NCBI GenBank assembly: GCA_964404895.1
Contig: CAYOLV010000002.1
Span: 372,001 to 436,000, forward strand
Length of the DNA: 64,000 bases
Origin: JBGSUZ01 sp964404895
GTDB lineage: Bacteria > Bacillota > Clostridia > Peptostreptococcales > Acidaminobacteraceae
Direction: 5' to 3'
A program made the translations under genes and the position numbers. Below the pieces are notes generated by a model. It made no database searches. It was not told the DNA's origin and worked only from the letters and a program-made list of their open reading frames with translations. This document shows positions 17,627 to 25,998 of the stretch, piece after piece. Numbering within the stretch: position 1 is the first letter of the stretch; the number at the start of each line of letters is the position of its first letter.

Positions 17627-18829
17627 TTATTTATTATGGTAATATGTCATGGCTTTTTCAAGAACAATCTCAGCCACAGCTTCCTTTGAACGTTGGTCGT
17701 AGTCCACTGCATTTCCCTCTTTGTCGATGAGAGTCACTATATTAGTATCCGTTCCAAAGCCTGCGCCTGATTGGGATACATCGTTGGCTACAATAAAGTC
17801 CAAATGTTTTTGCTCTATTTTTCGTTTGGCATAAGCAAGAACGTTCATGGTTTCAGCCGCAAATCCCACTAAAACTTGATGGGTCTTTCTTTCTCCAATA
17901 GATTTCAATATATCTGGATTTCGGGTAAAGAACATGGATAGTTCGCCATCGGACTTTTTAATTTTCTCCGTGGCCACTTCCTTAGGGCGATAGTCTGCCA
18001 CAGCAGCAGTTTTAATAATAATGTCCTGCAGTTCCATGACTTTCATAATAGCATCATACATTTCTACTGCTGTCTCTACTCCGACAAAAGTCACACCTTT
18101 AGGCGGTTCCAACTGAGTTGGCCCTGAAACCAAAGTGACCTCTGCTCCAAGTTCTGCAGCTTTCTTGGCAATGGCATAACCCATTTTCCCAGTAGATCTG
18201 TTCGTAATAAACCGAATCGGATCTATTTTTTCGATAGTGGGACCTGCGCTGACCAGTACTTTTACGCCCGCCATAGGCAGTTCTTTCGGTGTAAAATAAT
18301 CTACAATATAGTTGACAATATCCACTGGCTCTGCCATTTTACCAGCTCCAATATCGCCGCAGGCAAGTCTGCCAGAACCCGGTTCAATAAAGTCATATCC
18401 TAAAGACTTTAAGTCTTCAATGTTCCGCTGGGTAATAGGGTTAATGTACATATTGGTATTCATAGCAGGAGCAAAAACCACCTGAGCAGGAGTAGCCATA
18501 AGAGTTGTGGTTAAAAAGTCATCTGCAATGCCATGGCACACTTTTCCAATCACATTGGCTGTAGCAGGAGCTACAACAAACAAGTCTGCTCTCTTTGCAA
18601 GGGCAATATGTTCCACATCCCAAGTTTTGGGTTCTTCAAACATGTCATGAACCACATAGTTCTGAGACATTGATTGAAAGGTCAACGGGGTAACAAATGC
18701 CTTAGCATGTTCTGTCATGACCACATAGACATTGGCGTTTAATTTTCTAAGACGACTGACAAGATCTACTGACTTGTACACAGCAATCCCACCTGTAACG
18801 CCAAGGACAATATTCTTTCCAGTTAACAT
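17627..18829 (-). CDS. coaBC: Bifunctional phosphopantothenoylcysteine decarboxylase/phosphopantothenate-cysteine ligase
   Basis: Fused enzyme for two steps of coenzyme A synthesis. Of 400 residues, the N-terminal flavin decarboxylase (CoaC, to about 180) shows GVTGGIAVYKS, the APATANVIGK segment and PAMNTNMY. The C-terminal CTP-dependent ligase (CoaB) shows VSAGPTIEKIDPIRFITNRSTGKMG and KTAAVADYRPK. ATG at 18829 with an AAGGATGG site upstream. Its product feeds CoaD at 0.4 kb after one further step. Confidence 0.97.
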   Translation of the reverse strand: MLTGKNIVLGVTGGIAVYKSVDLVSRLRKLNANVYVVMTEHAKAFVTPLTFQSMSQNYVVHDMFEEPKTWDVEHIALAKRADLFVVAPATANVIGKVCHGIADDFLTTTLMATPAQVVFAPAMNTNMYINPITQRNIEDLKSLGYDFIEPGSGRLACGDIGAGKMAEPVDIVNYIVDYFTPKELPMAGVKVLVSAGPTIEKIDPIRFITNRSTGKMGYAIAKKAAELGAEVTLVSGPTQLEPPKGVTFVGVETAVEMYDAIMKVMELQDIIIKTAAVADYRPKEVATEKIKKSDGELSMFFTRNPDILKSIGERKTHQVLVGFAAETMNVLAYAKRKIEQKHLDFIVANDVSQSGAGFGTDTNIVTLIDKEGNAVDYDQRSKEAVAEIVLEKAMTYYHNK

Positions 18830-18903
18830 GATGTCAACACCATCCTTTTATGGAAAAGGCTTCTCCCTTCTGGTAAACAGAAGAGAAAAGCACTTTGGTT
18901 TGT

Positions 18904-19110
18904 TTAGTCTTGATCTGTGCTTTTAACACATTCGATCTTACCTTCGTAAATTTCTTGAGTAGCAATTGAAACGGGTTTGTGAAGAGATTTTGCATATACA
19001 TAAACTTCGTCACCGTCGATGATTTGTCTTGCACGCTTAGAAGCGGCAATAACTAAAGAATAACGGCTTCCTGCAATCTCGATCAGTTCATTAATAGGTG
19101 GATTTAACAT
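18904..19110 (-). CDS. rpoZ: DNA-directed RNA polymerase omega subunit
   Basis: Small assembly subunit of RNA polymerase, 68 residues. The start MLNPPINEL and the conserved SRYSLVIAASKRARQI (about 16-31) with KPVSIATQEI match RpoZ. The ATG shares one base with the gmk stop (TAATG), so translation is coupled. Standard gmk-rpoZ-coaBC-priA order. Confidence 0.96.
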   Translation of the reverse strand: MLNPPINELIEIAGSRYSLVIAASKRARQIIDGDEVYVYAKSLHKPVSIATQEIYEGKIECVKSTDQD

Positions 19111-19730
19111 TATTTTTTTTCCTCCTTCAGCTCTTGAATGAGCTCAGTGACGTTCTTCGGTAAAATTCTATAACGCTCAGCCTCTAAAATGCACTGAAGT
19201 CGCTTCGTAGCCTTCTGAACGGTGTCGTTAATAATATAGTAATCGTAGTTACTCATCAAGTCAATCTCATCATAAGCACTGAAAAAGCGCTTATTGATGG
19301 CTTCAAGAGTTTCTGTGCCTCTCCCTACGATTCGGTTTCTTAATTCTTCCATTGAAGGTGGCACAATGAATACAAAAACACCCTCAGGGTATCTTTCTTT
19401 CACTTGCAAAGCACCTTGAATATCAATTTCCAACAAAATATCTCTGCCTTGATCCAGTTGATCCATGACAAATCCTTTTGGAGTACCGTAGTAATTGTCA
19501 TACACTTTTGCGTATTCCAAGAGCTCATCGTTATCAATCATGCTTTGAAACGCTTCTTTGCTAATGAAGAAATAGTTCTTTCCATGAACTTCTCCCTCTC
19601 TAGCTGCCCGAGTCGTTACAGAAACGGATAAGTGAATGTCATCACTGCTCTTGAAAAGTTCTTTGCATATGGTTCCTTTACCGACACCTGACGGCCCTGA
19701 AACCACTATGAGCAGACCTCTTCTCTTCAT
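19110..19730 (-). CDS. gmk: Guanylate kinase
   Basis: Phosphorylates GMP to GDP with ATP. The 206-residue protein begins MKRRGLLIVVSGPSGVGKGT (P-loop) and has the GMP-binding SVTTRAAREGEVHGKNYFF and EIDIQGALQVK. ATG at 19730 has GAAGGAG seven bases upstream; an in-frame TTG at 19808 lies on the -10 box of the promoter and is rejected. In Bacillus remA lies between yicC and gmk; only 153 bases, with no such gene, separate them here. Confidence 0.97.
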   Translation of the reverse strand: MKRRGLLIVVSGPSGVGKGTICKELFKSSDDIHLSVSVTTRAAREGEVHGKNYFFISKEAFQSMIDNDELLEYAKVYDNYYGTPKGFVMDQLDQGRDILLEIDIQGALQVKERYPEGVFVFIVPPSMEELRNRIVGRGTETLEAINKRFFSAYDEIDLMSNYDYYIINDTVQKATKRLQCILEAERYRILPKNVTELIQELKEEKK

Positions 19731-19807
19731 ATTCAAACTCCTTCGTAAGATAATCCACAAGTTCAATGGCCTCATGAACAAATCATCATTATTTGCCTGA
19801 CCCATCA

Positions 19808-19836
19808 ATTTTAACCATCTTCAGAGAGAATATCAA
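19808..19836 (-). promoter_or_regulatory. SigA-type promoter for gmk-rpoZ
   Basis: Minus strand TTGATA (19831-19836), 17-base spacer, TAAAAT (19808-19813). It lies in the 153-base yicC-gmk gap and gives a leader of about 70 bases. Confidence 0.75.
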
Positions 19837-19883
19837 TAGTTAATTGAGATTCTTAATAGATTATTGAAAATCTTTAAAGGAAA

Positions 19884-20765
19884 TTATTCAATATTTTGGA
19901 CTTGTTCTCTAATTTTTTCAATTTCGCTCTTCACTTCAATGACTGAATTTGCAATATTAAGGTCAGGGGATTTTGAGCCGATGGTGTTTATTTCTCGGTT
20001 CATTTCCTGAATGAGGAAATCTAATTTTCTACCAATCGCGCCGCCATCTTTGAAAATCTCTTCAATTTGGACAAAGTGACTTCGAAGTCTGACCACTTCT
20101 TCTGCAATATTCGTCTTATCTGCGAAAATAGCCACTTCATGAATAATTTTAGATTCGTCTAATTCCGCAAAATCGCTGAGAAGTTCTTTGATGCGGTCTG
20201 TCAAACGAGTTTCGTACATTTCTACCAATTGTGGCGACTGAGCTTCAATTTTTTCTAAAGTCCCTTTGATACCTTTCACTCTGCCCAAAATATCTTCAGC
20301 CAGTTTATCGCCTTCTTTTTTACGCATGTCCATCATGGAGATTAAAGCTTTTTCAAGGGCTTCAGAAAGAAGTTTCCAAATGGTTTCTTCGTCTGCTTCT
20401 TTATATTCAACGGACAAAGCATCAGGATATCTTGCTAATAAACCTAAACTGATTTCCTCTTTGAGTTCATAACGATCTTTCATTGCTGTAAGGGTATTTA
20501 CATATTGATCCAACACCGCAAAATTAGGTTTGATCATGTAATCCTCGCCTACTTGTTCTTCAAAGTTGATGAAGATCTCAAGTCGACCCCTAGAAATGCT
20601 GTTCTTGACCATATTCTTAATACGGTCTTCAAACATATTAAGTTTCTTTGGCATTTTTACTAAAACTTCGCTATATCGGTGGTTTACCGATTTCATTTCA
20701 ATAACGACTTTGTGTACCTGTGTCTCAACTTCGCCTCTGCCGTAACCCGTCATGCTAAAAATCAT
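19884..20765 (-). CDS. yicC: YicC family endoribonuclease
   Basis: YicC/YloC family protein, 293 residues; members act as endoribonucleases on mRNA/sRNA. The family start MIFSMTGYGRGE, the HRYSEVLVKMP segment, and the C-terminal DUF1732-type region KLDFLIQEMNREINTIGSKSPD with VEVKSEIEKIREQVQNIE are all visible. ATG at 20765 has GGAGG six bases upstream. Follows dapF by 64 AT-rich bases. Confidence 0.93.
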   Translation of the reverse strand: MIFSMTGYGRGEVETQVHKVVIEMKSVNHRYSEVLVKMPKKLNMFEDRIKNMVKNSISRGRLEIFINFEEQVGEDYMIKPNFAVLDQYVNTLTAMKDRYELKEEISLGLLARYPDALSVEYKEADEETIWKLLSEALEKALISMMDMRKKEGDKLAEDILGRVKGIKGTLEKIEAQSPQLVEMYETRLTDRIKELLSDFAELDESKIIHEVAIFADKTNIAEEVVRLRSHFVQIEEIFKDGGAIGRKLDFLIQEMNREINTIGSKSPDLNIANSVIEVKSEIEKIREQVQNIE

Positions 20766-20829
20766 CTGATGCCTCCACGATTAATATTTTCATTTTATAT
20801 AGTGTTTATCTTGAATTAATTTATTGTTT

Positions 20830-21666
20830 TTATAACAAGAATTCTCCAATTGCAATAGCTTTAGCTGGGCCAGTCATTTCAACTTCATCGTTTTTAATAT
20901 CAATAGACAACACGCCACCAGCTACGCTTACAGAAACGGGTAAATCTATTAATCCTAGGCGATGGAAAGTATATGCACTTGCACATACCCCAGTGCCACA
21001 AGCCATCGTTAGGCCTGCACCTCTTTCCCATGTATCTACCCTTAAATGGTTTCGGTCAACCCATTTAACGAAATTTACGTTGGTTCTCTCAGGAAATATT
21101 GGCATGTTTTCAATGATGGTACCGTATTTTGCGAAATCCTTATTCTCAAATTCACGGTTGCCTAAAGGAACTACTGTATGGGGAACCCCTACTTTTAGGA
21201 CCTGTATATCAAAAGTTTCATCATCGGCAGAAATCATTGTGCCTTTAAGATCTTCTTCGTTTAAAGTCGTTGGAATTTCCCCAGGAGTCATCACTGCTTT
21301 TCCCATATTGACTGTTAATTGATAGCCATTTTCAGTTCTTGCAGAAATAGCTTTAATGCCGTCCCCTGTTTCAATATTGAAATGGGTTTTCTTGATAATT
21401 CCTTTGTCTAAACAAAATGCGCCAAAACAGCGAATACCGTTTCCGCACATGGCTGCATATGAGCCATCTGAGTTATAGTAGACCATTTTGGCATCGGCAA
21501 TCTCCGAAGGAAAGGCAATCATTAAACCATCTGCCCCAACGCCAAATCTTCTATGGCACATTTTTATGGCTAAACTCGATAAATATTCATGCTGGCTGCT
21601 TTCAACTTCTCTATAATCCATTAAGATAAAGTCATTGCCAGCGCCGTGCCATTTCATAAACTTCAT
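20830..21666 (-). CDS. dapF: Diaminopimelate epimerase
   Basis: Converts LL- to meso-diaminopimelate for lysine and peptidoglycan synthesis. The 278-residue protein has the two catalytic cysteines in mirror-image motifs: Cys74 in AAMCGNGIR and Cys223 in MACGTGVCAS, plus the substrate loop WHGAGNDF at the N-terminus. Presence of dapF agrees with the meso-DAP-type MurE in this window. ATG at 21666; divergent from rqcH across 273 bases. It heads the long minus-strand housekeeping run. Confidence 0.97.
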   Translation of the reverse strand: MKFMKWHGAGNDFILMDYREVESSQHEYLSSLAIKMCHRRFGVGADGLMIAFPSEIADAKMVYYNSDGSYAAMCGNGIRCFGAFCLDKGIIKKTHFNIETGDGIKAISARTENGYQLTVNMGKAVMTPGEIPTTLNEEDLKGTMISADDETFDIQVLKVGVPHTVVPLGNREFENKDFAKYGTIIENMPIFPERTNVNFVKWVDRNHLRVDTWERGAGLTMACGTGVCASAYTFHRLGLIDLPVSVSVAGGVLSIDIKNDEVEMTGPAKAIAIGEFLL

Positions 21667-21794
21667 TTGCCAATCACCTGCCTTGTCCTATGAGTGTCAA
21701 TTGGAACTCCGCTTTAGCTTAGCCGCTTCTTCTGCTTTATTTTCCAATCCCCTATATCATACCATATATTGAAGGCTCTTAGACGATAAATTTC

Positions 21795-21823
21795 TTTTAA
21801 TAGCCCTATTTTAGTGCTATACT
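21795..21823 (+). promoter_or_regulatory. Candidate rqcH promoter
   Basis: TTTTAA (21795-21800), 17 bases, TATACT (21818-21823). The -10 is good, the -35 weak. Leader about 110 bases. The rest of the 273-base divergent gap holds no gene I can see. Confidence 0.5.
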
Positions 21824-21939
21824 GACTTGAAACACAAGGATTTGCTGTGTTGTAGAAACGTTAATAATCTTTCATTGCAAAGATAGATTATGCACTAGAA
21901 ATACAGATGTTTTGTACCTGTTATTAGGAGGTGTTCTCC

Positions 21940-23697
21940 ATGGCTTATGATGGCCTGTTTTTTAGAAGTTTAGTCAATGAACTCAGCGCAACTTTGGTTG
22001 GCGGTAAAATAGACAAAATACATCAACCTGAAAAAGATGAGTTGCTCGTACTCATTCGAGCGGACGCTCATAATTATAAACTTAAAATCTCTGCAGATGC
22101 TTCTCTTCCCTATCTTTCTCTTTCAGATGAAAAGAAGGAAAATCCCATGCAGGCACCTATGTTTTGCATGTTGCTTAGAAAACACTTGTCGGGGGGCAGA
22201 ATCATGGCCTTACGGCAAATGGGTCTTGAGCGAGTGATTGAAGTGGAGATTGAGTCTCGCGATGAACTGGGTGAATTAAGCACTAAAATTTTGTGTATAG
22301 AGATTATGGGCAAGCACTCTAATATTATTCTGTACCAACAGTCAGATTTGAAAATACTAGAGTCCATTAAGCGGATTTCCTCTTCAATGAGCCGCACCCG
22401 ACAAATTTACCCAGGCATTCCTTATACGCCTCCGCCATTTGACAAAAGAAATCTTTTGACGGAATTGCCTACCCTAGAAATGCTTCGCTCGTCTGAAATG
22501 TTGCCTCATAAATATTTGGTAAAAGAATGGCAGGGATTTAGTCCTTCCAGTGCACAGTGGCTTTTATTTGGTACGGATTTGCCATCGGATTTAGTCCTAT
22601 CCGACTGGCATACAGATCAACTCGAAAAACTTGTTTCTCTAATAAAGGCTTTCCAATCGAAACTAATAAACAACGCTTACGAATACGTTATGTTCTATGA
22701 AGATGCTCATCATGAGAAGCCTTTTGAAGTTTTATGCTTCGTTCCTCTTGGCCTTAACGCAGATCCAAGAATTCGCAAGTTTGATTCCGCGGTTCTCTTG
22801 ACCAACTCCTTTTTCGGTTCAAAGGACCATTCCAATCGGATTGATCAAAAAGGGGCTCATATGCGAAAGTCCGTTTCGCAGAGACTTGAAAAGGCCTATC
22901 TTAAACAGAGCAAACTTCAAGAAGACTTTGCGACTGCTGAGCACAGCGAACAATTTAAGGTTCTAGGCGAATTAATTTTAGCCAATTTATACCGCATAGA
23001 AAAAGGCATGTCTCGTGTAGAAGTTGAAAATTATTACAGTGATCCTATTGAGACAATAGCCATTGAGTTAGATCTTAGACTTAGTCCTTCTGAAAATGCT
23101 CAGCGTTATTTTAAAAAATACAATAAGGCAAAGATTGGGCAGATTGAAATATTAAAGCAGCTTGAGGAAACTCAAAATGAGGTCAATTATCTGGAGCAGG
23201 TTTTAACGGCCATCGACAACAGTAATGACACTGACACTTTGGATGAAATCCGTTCAGAACTGGCAGATCAAGGTTACTTGAAAAGAAAAGTTGCCGCTTA
23301 CAAAGCGAAAAAAATGCAGTTGAAATATTTACAATTTGTAAGTTCTGATGGTTATGATATTCTCGTCGGTAAAAACAACTACCAAAATGATTATTTGACC
23401 CTTAAACTGGCTTCCAACAAAGATTTATGGCTTCACACCAAACTCATTCCCGGTTCCCATGTGATTGTGAGAACCAACGGAGAAGAAGTACCAGAAACCA
23501 CACTCCTTGAGGCTGCACTTTTAGCGGCTTATCACTCCAAAGGCAGAATGTCTGGACAAGTACCCATCGATTATACCCTTGTCAAAAATGTTTCAAAACC
23601 AAGCGGTGCAAAACCAGGGATGGTTATTTATCAGACTAACAAGACCTTGTATGTGACTCCTGAACCCGCACTGATTGAAAAAATCAAAAGTAAGTAA
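21940..23697 (+). CDS. rqcH: NFACT-family ribosome quality control factor RqcH (fibronectin-binding protein homolog)
   Basis: Binds stalled 50S subunits carrying peptidyl-tRNA and recruits Ala-tRNA to add C-terminal alanine tails; older name FbpA. The 585-residue chain has the NFACT-N domain (MAYDGLFFRSLVNEL, then LSYLSLSDEKKENPMQAP-like region with MFCMLLRKHL), central coiled coils (about 275-435), and the NFACT-R domain (ILVGKNNYQNDYLTLKLAS, DLWLHTKLIPGSHVI). ATG at 21940 has TTAGGAGG eight bases upstream; the GTG at 21931 is too close to that site. Ends in its own terminator. Confidence 0.93.
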   Translation: MAYDGLFFRSLVNELSATLVGGKIDKIHQPEKDELLVLIRADAHNYKLKISADASLPYLSLSDEKKENPMQAPMFCMLLRKHLSGGRIMALRQMGLERVIEVEIESRDELGELSTKILCIEIMGKHSNIILYQQSDLKILESIKRISSSMSRTRQIYPGIPYTPPPFDKRNLLTELPTLEMLRSSEMLPHKYLVKEWQGFSPSSAQWLLFGTDLPSDLVLSDWHTDQLEKLVSLIKAFQSKLINNAYEYVMFYEDAHHEKPFEVLCFVPLGLNADPRIRKFDSAVLLTNSFFGSKDHSNRIDQKGAHMRKSVSQRLEKAYLKQSKLQEDFATAEHSEQFKVLGELILANLYRIEKGMSRVEVENYYSDPIETIAIELDLRLSPSENAQRYFKKYNKAKIGQIEILKQLEETQNEVNYLEQVLTAIDNSNDTDTLDEIRSELADQGYLKRKVAAYKAKKMQLKYLQFVSSDGYDILVGKNNYQNDYLTLKLASNKDLWLHTKLIPGSHVIVRTNGEEVPETTLLEAALLAAYHSKGRMSGQVPIDYTLVKNVSKPSGAKPGMVIYQTNKTLYVTPEPALIEKIKSK

Positions 23698-23710
23698 TAA
23701 CGCGATTAAC

Positions 23711-23762
23711 AGAAACCTTTCACCCTTCATAACTCAAGGGCTGATAGGTTTCTTTTCTTTCT
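23711..23762 (+). terminator. Intrinsic terminator of rqcH
   Basis: AGAAACCT (23711-23718) pairs with AGGTTTCT (23745-23752), with inner CCCTT/AAGGG, followed by TTTCTTTCT. Confidence 0.85.
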
Positions 23763-23872
23763 ATTCAAGTTTAAGTAAAAATAAAATAATTGATGACTCA
23801 TCAAATCTTTATTCAGAAAATTCAGAATTATACTTATTAAAAATTGTATGCATATTAAAACACAGTGTACTT

Positions 23873-23975
23873 TGTATACATTGTATTTATTTATGAACAT
23901 AACCCCCTTTTTCCAAAGTCTCCCTACCCTTTTTTTGAATTTGTATACACGGATACAAATCCGCATATGTATACA
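23873..23975 (+). promoter_or_regulatory. Three identical TGTATACA palindromes upstream of the rnf genes
   Basis: Exact copies at 23873-23880, 23942-23949 and 23968-23975. The second is embedded in a larger inverted repeat ATTTGTAT/ATACAAAT (23939-23960), and the third ends one base before a candidate -35 box. The positions fit operators for a dimeric regulator. Confidence 0.55.
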
Positions 23976-23976
23976 C

Positions 23977-24006
23977 TTGATTCAAATATTTTTAACTTTT
24001 TATATT
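23977..24006 (+). promoter_or_regulatory. Candidate upstream rnf promoter
   Basis: TTGATT (23977-23982), 18 bases, TATATT (24001-24006), abutting the third TGTATACA site. In DNA this AT-rich, chance matches are common. Confidence 0.4.
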
Positions 24007-24085
24007 ATATTTTACATTTTAATCCTTTATTATCGACTTAATTTTTCCATTTTCGATGTTATTATTTTAACTGAATCAAAAAGGA

Positions 24086-24114
24086 TTGCAATTTGTTTTA
24101 AACATCATTATATT
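24086..24114 (+). promoter_or_regulatory. Candidate proximal rnf promoter
   Basis: TTGCAA (24086-24091), 17 bases, TATATT (24109-24114); gives a leader of about 60 bases before the rseC-like gene. Between the rqcH terminator and this point the 320-base gap is strongly AT-rich and has no gene. Confidence 0.5.
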
Positions 24115-24178
24115 ATCTATGTGCTCCATGTTTCTACCTATATATATGGCGCACCAAAAATTGAAAGGAGTGCTCATT

Positions 24179-24598
24179 ATGAAACCGTCACTTGAGGAAG
24201 GAATTGTCATTGAAACTGTCGATGGCGTAGCAAAAGTTAAGGCAATGCGACACGGCGACTGTAAAAATTGCGGTGCTTGTCCAAGTGATGACGCCACCGT
24301 ATTGTCAGTCAGAAATCCACTTGATGCAAAGCCCGGTCAGAAAGTTGCATTTGAGATGCAACAATCAGGTATGTTAAAAGCAGCTTTTGTGGTTTATATT
24401 TTGCCATTATTAAGCGTCTTTTCCGGAGTTGCTTTAGGTTATTTATTGTCAGAAAATACAGGTTTGATACCCCTTCTATGTCAAGTTGCAGGAGGTGTAA
24501 TAGGAAGTATCATTTCTTTGTTGATCATCAAACAATATGATCGATATGCTACTGAAAATCCTAGCGATTTGCCCGTGATTAAAATGATCCTGTTGTAA
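24179..24598 (+). CDS. RseC/SoxR-reducing-system family membrane protein
   Basis: A 139-residue protein with an N-terminal soluble part holding a cysteine cluster (Cys28, Cys31, Cys34 in GDCKNCGACP) and two membrane segments (about 64-88 and 94-118). This is the RseC architecture. RseC proteins are tied to Rnf/Rsx complexes, in E. coli as part of the SoxR-reducing system; no soxR is seen here, so a maturation or electron-transfer role for Rnf is an inference. ATG at 24179 has AAAGGAG eight bases upstream; in-frame TTG at 24086 coincides with a -35 box. First gene of the rnf operon, 53 bases before rnfC. Confidence 0.85.
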   Translation: MKPSLEEGIVIETVDGVAKVKAMRHGDCKNCGACPSDDATVLSVRNPLDAKPGQKVAFEMQQSGMLKAAFVVYILPLLSVFSGVALGYLLSENTGLIPLLCQVAGGVIGSIISLLIIKQYDRYATENPSDLPVIKMILL

Positions 24599-24651
24599 AT
24601 CGGGTTATTTCAGTTGACTATCCATCGAAATTCAAGTTTAAGGAGCAGAGT

Positions 24652-25998
24652 ATGTTTAAGAGTTTCCGCGGAGGAATTCACCCTGACGACTGCAAACGCT
24701 TTACTGCAGATTGCCCGATTGAAATCATGCCTCTACCTGAAAAAGTTATCATTCCTGTAAGACAGCACATTGGTGCACCTTGCGACCCTATTGTTGCAAA
24801 AGGCGACCATGTCAAAACAGGACAAGTTATTGCTTCAAGTGACAGCTACGTATCCAGCCTTGTTCATGCCTCTATTTCAGGAACAATTCTAGATATTGGC
24901 GATTACCCTCACCCCGTTTACGGCAAATGTCTTTCAATTGTGATTGAAAGTGACGGTCAAGATGAATGGGTTGAAAACGTTCCGAACAAAGTTGATTGGA
25001 CCAAATTGGATCAAGAAACGATTCTAAAAAAAATACGTGATGCTGGTATCGTCGGCATGGGCGGTGCGACATTCCCTACCCATGTAAAATTGGCGCCACC
25101 ATCAGACAAATCCATCGATACCTTCATTTTGAATGCTGCAGAATGTGAGCCTTATCTCACCGCTGACCACCGTATGATGATTGAATATGCTGATCGCATC
25201 ATTGCAGGTATTCAAATTGTTACCAAGGTTATTGGCGCAAAAAAAGCTTACATCGGCATAGAAGACAACAAGCCTGATGCCATTCAGTCTATGAAACAAG
25301 CTTGTGTTGGTACAGACATTCAAGTTGCTGTGGTTCCTGCAAAATACCCACAAGGTTCTGAAAAAATGTTGATCAAAGTTATTACAGGCAACGAGGTTCC
25401 TCCTGGGAAATTACCCATGGATGTAGGCGTAGTGGTTCAAAATGTTGGAACTATTATTGCAATCAGCGATGGGGTTACTCAGGATCTTCCGTTGATCGAA
25501 AGAGTTACAACGATTAGCGGCGGTGCCATTCAAACGCCTAAAAACGTGATGATTCGTGTGGGTACAAGTTTTAAAGACGTTATTGATTACTGTGGCGGCT
25601 ATAAAGTTGAACCTAAAAAAATTATCATGGGTGGTCCTATGATGGGCTTTGCTCAGTCTGACCTCAGCGTTGCAGTCATTAAAGGTGTTTCTGGTATTTT
25701 GGCATTAACGGATCGTGAAGTTTACGTTGGAAGACCTAAAGCTTGTATACGATGTGGCAAATGTGTTGAAGCTTGCCCTCATGGTTTGATGCCTGCTATG
25801 TTTGCTATTCTAGGCGAAAAAGGATTATTTATGGAAGCCAAAGACGATTTCCACCTACTAGATTGTGCTGAATGTGGCAGCTGTGTATTTGTCTGCCCTG
25901 CGAAGAGAGATATTGTACAACACGTTAGAATTTCAAAAGCGAGAGTTTCTGCTGCCAATACGGCAAAAAAACAAGGAGGCGACAATGAGCGAAAATAA
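24652..25998 (+). CDS. rnfC: Rnf electron transport complex subunit RnfC
   Basis: The peripheral NADH/NAD+-binding subunit, with FMN and two [4Fe-4S] clusters. The 448-residue protein shows an N-terminal barrel (FRGGIHPDD), the flavin/NAD fold (GIVGMGGATFPTHVKL, NAAECEPYLTADHR), and two ferredoxin motifs: Cys365, 368, 371, 375 (CIRCGKCVEACP) and Cys405, 408, 411, 415 (CAECGSCVFVCP). It lacks the long Ala/Lys C-terminal extension of enterobacterial RnfC. ATG at 24652 with AAGGAG upstream. Overlaps rnfD by 14 bases. Confidence 0.97.
   Translation: MFKSFRGGIHPDDCKRFTADCPIEIMPLPEKVIIPVRQHIGAPCDPIVAKGDHVKTGQVIASSDSYVSSLVHASISGTILDIGDYPHPVYGKCLSIVIESDGQDEWVENVPNKVDWTKLDQETILKKIRDAGIVGMGGATFPTHVKLAPPSDKSIDTFILNAAECEPYLTADHRMMIEYADRIIAGIQIVTKVIGAKKAYIGIEDNKPDAIQSMKQACVGTDIQVAVVPAKYPQGSEKMLIKVITGNEVPPGKLPMDVGVVVQNVGTIIAISDGVTQDLPLIERVTTISGGAIQTPKNVMIRVGTSFKDVIDYCGGYKVEPKKIIMGGPMMGFAQSDLSVAVIKGVSGILALTDREVYVGRPKACIRCGKCVEACPHGLMPAMFAILGEKGLFMEAKDDFHLLDCAECGSCVFVCPAKRDIVQHVRISKARVSAANTAKKQGGDNERK

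Noticed and set aside
23763..24178. Small coding genes in the AT-rich gap before rnf
   Set aside because: The open frames there are hydrophobic/Ile-Tyr-rich translations of AT-rich DNA, lack ribosome sites and overlap promoter-like sequence.
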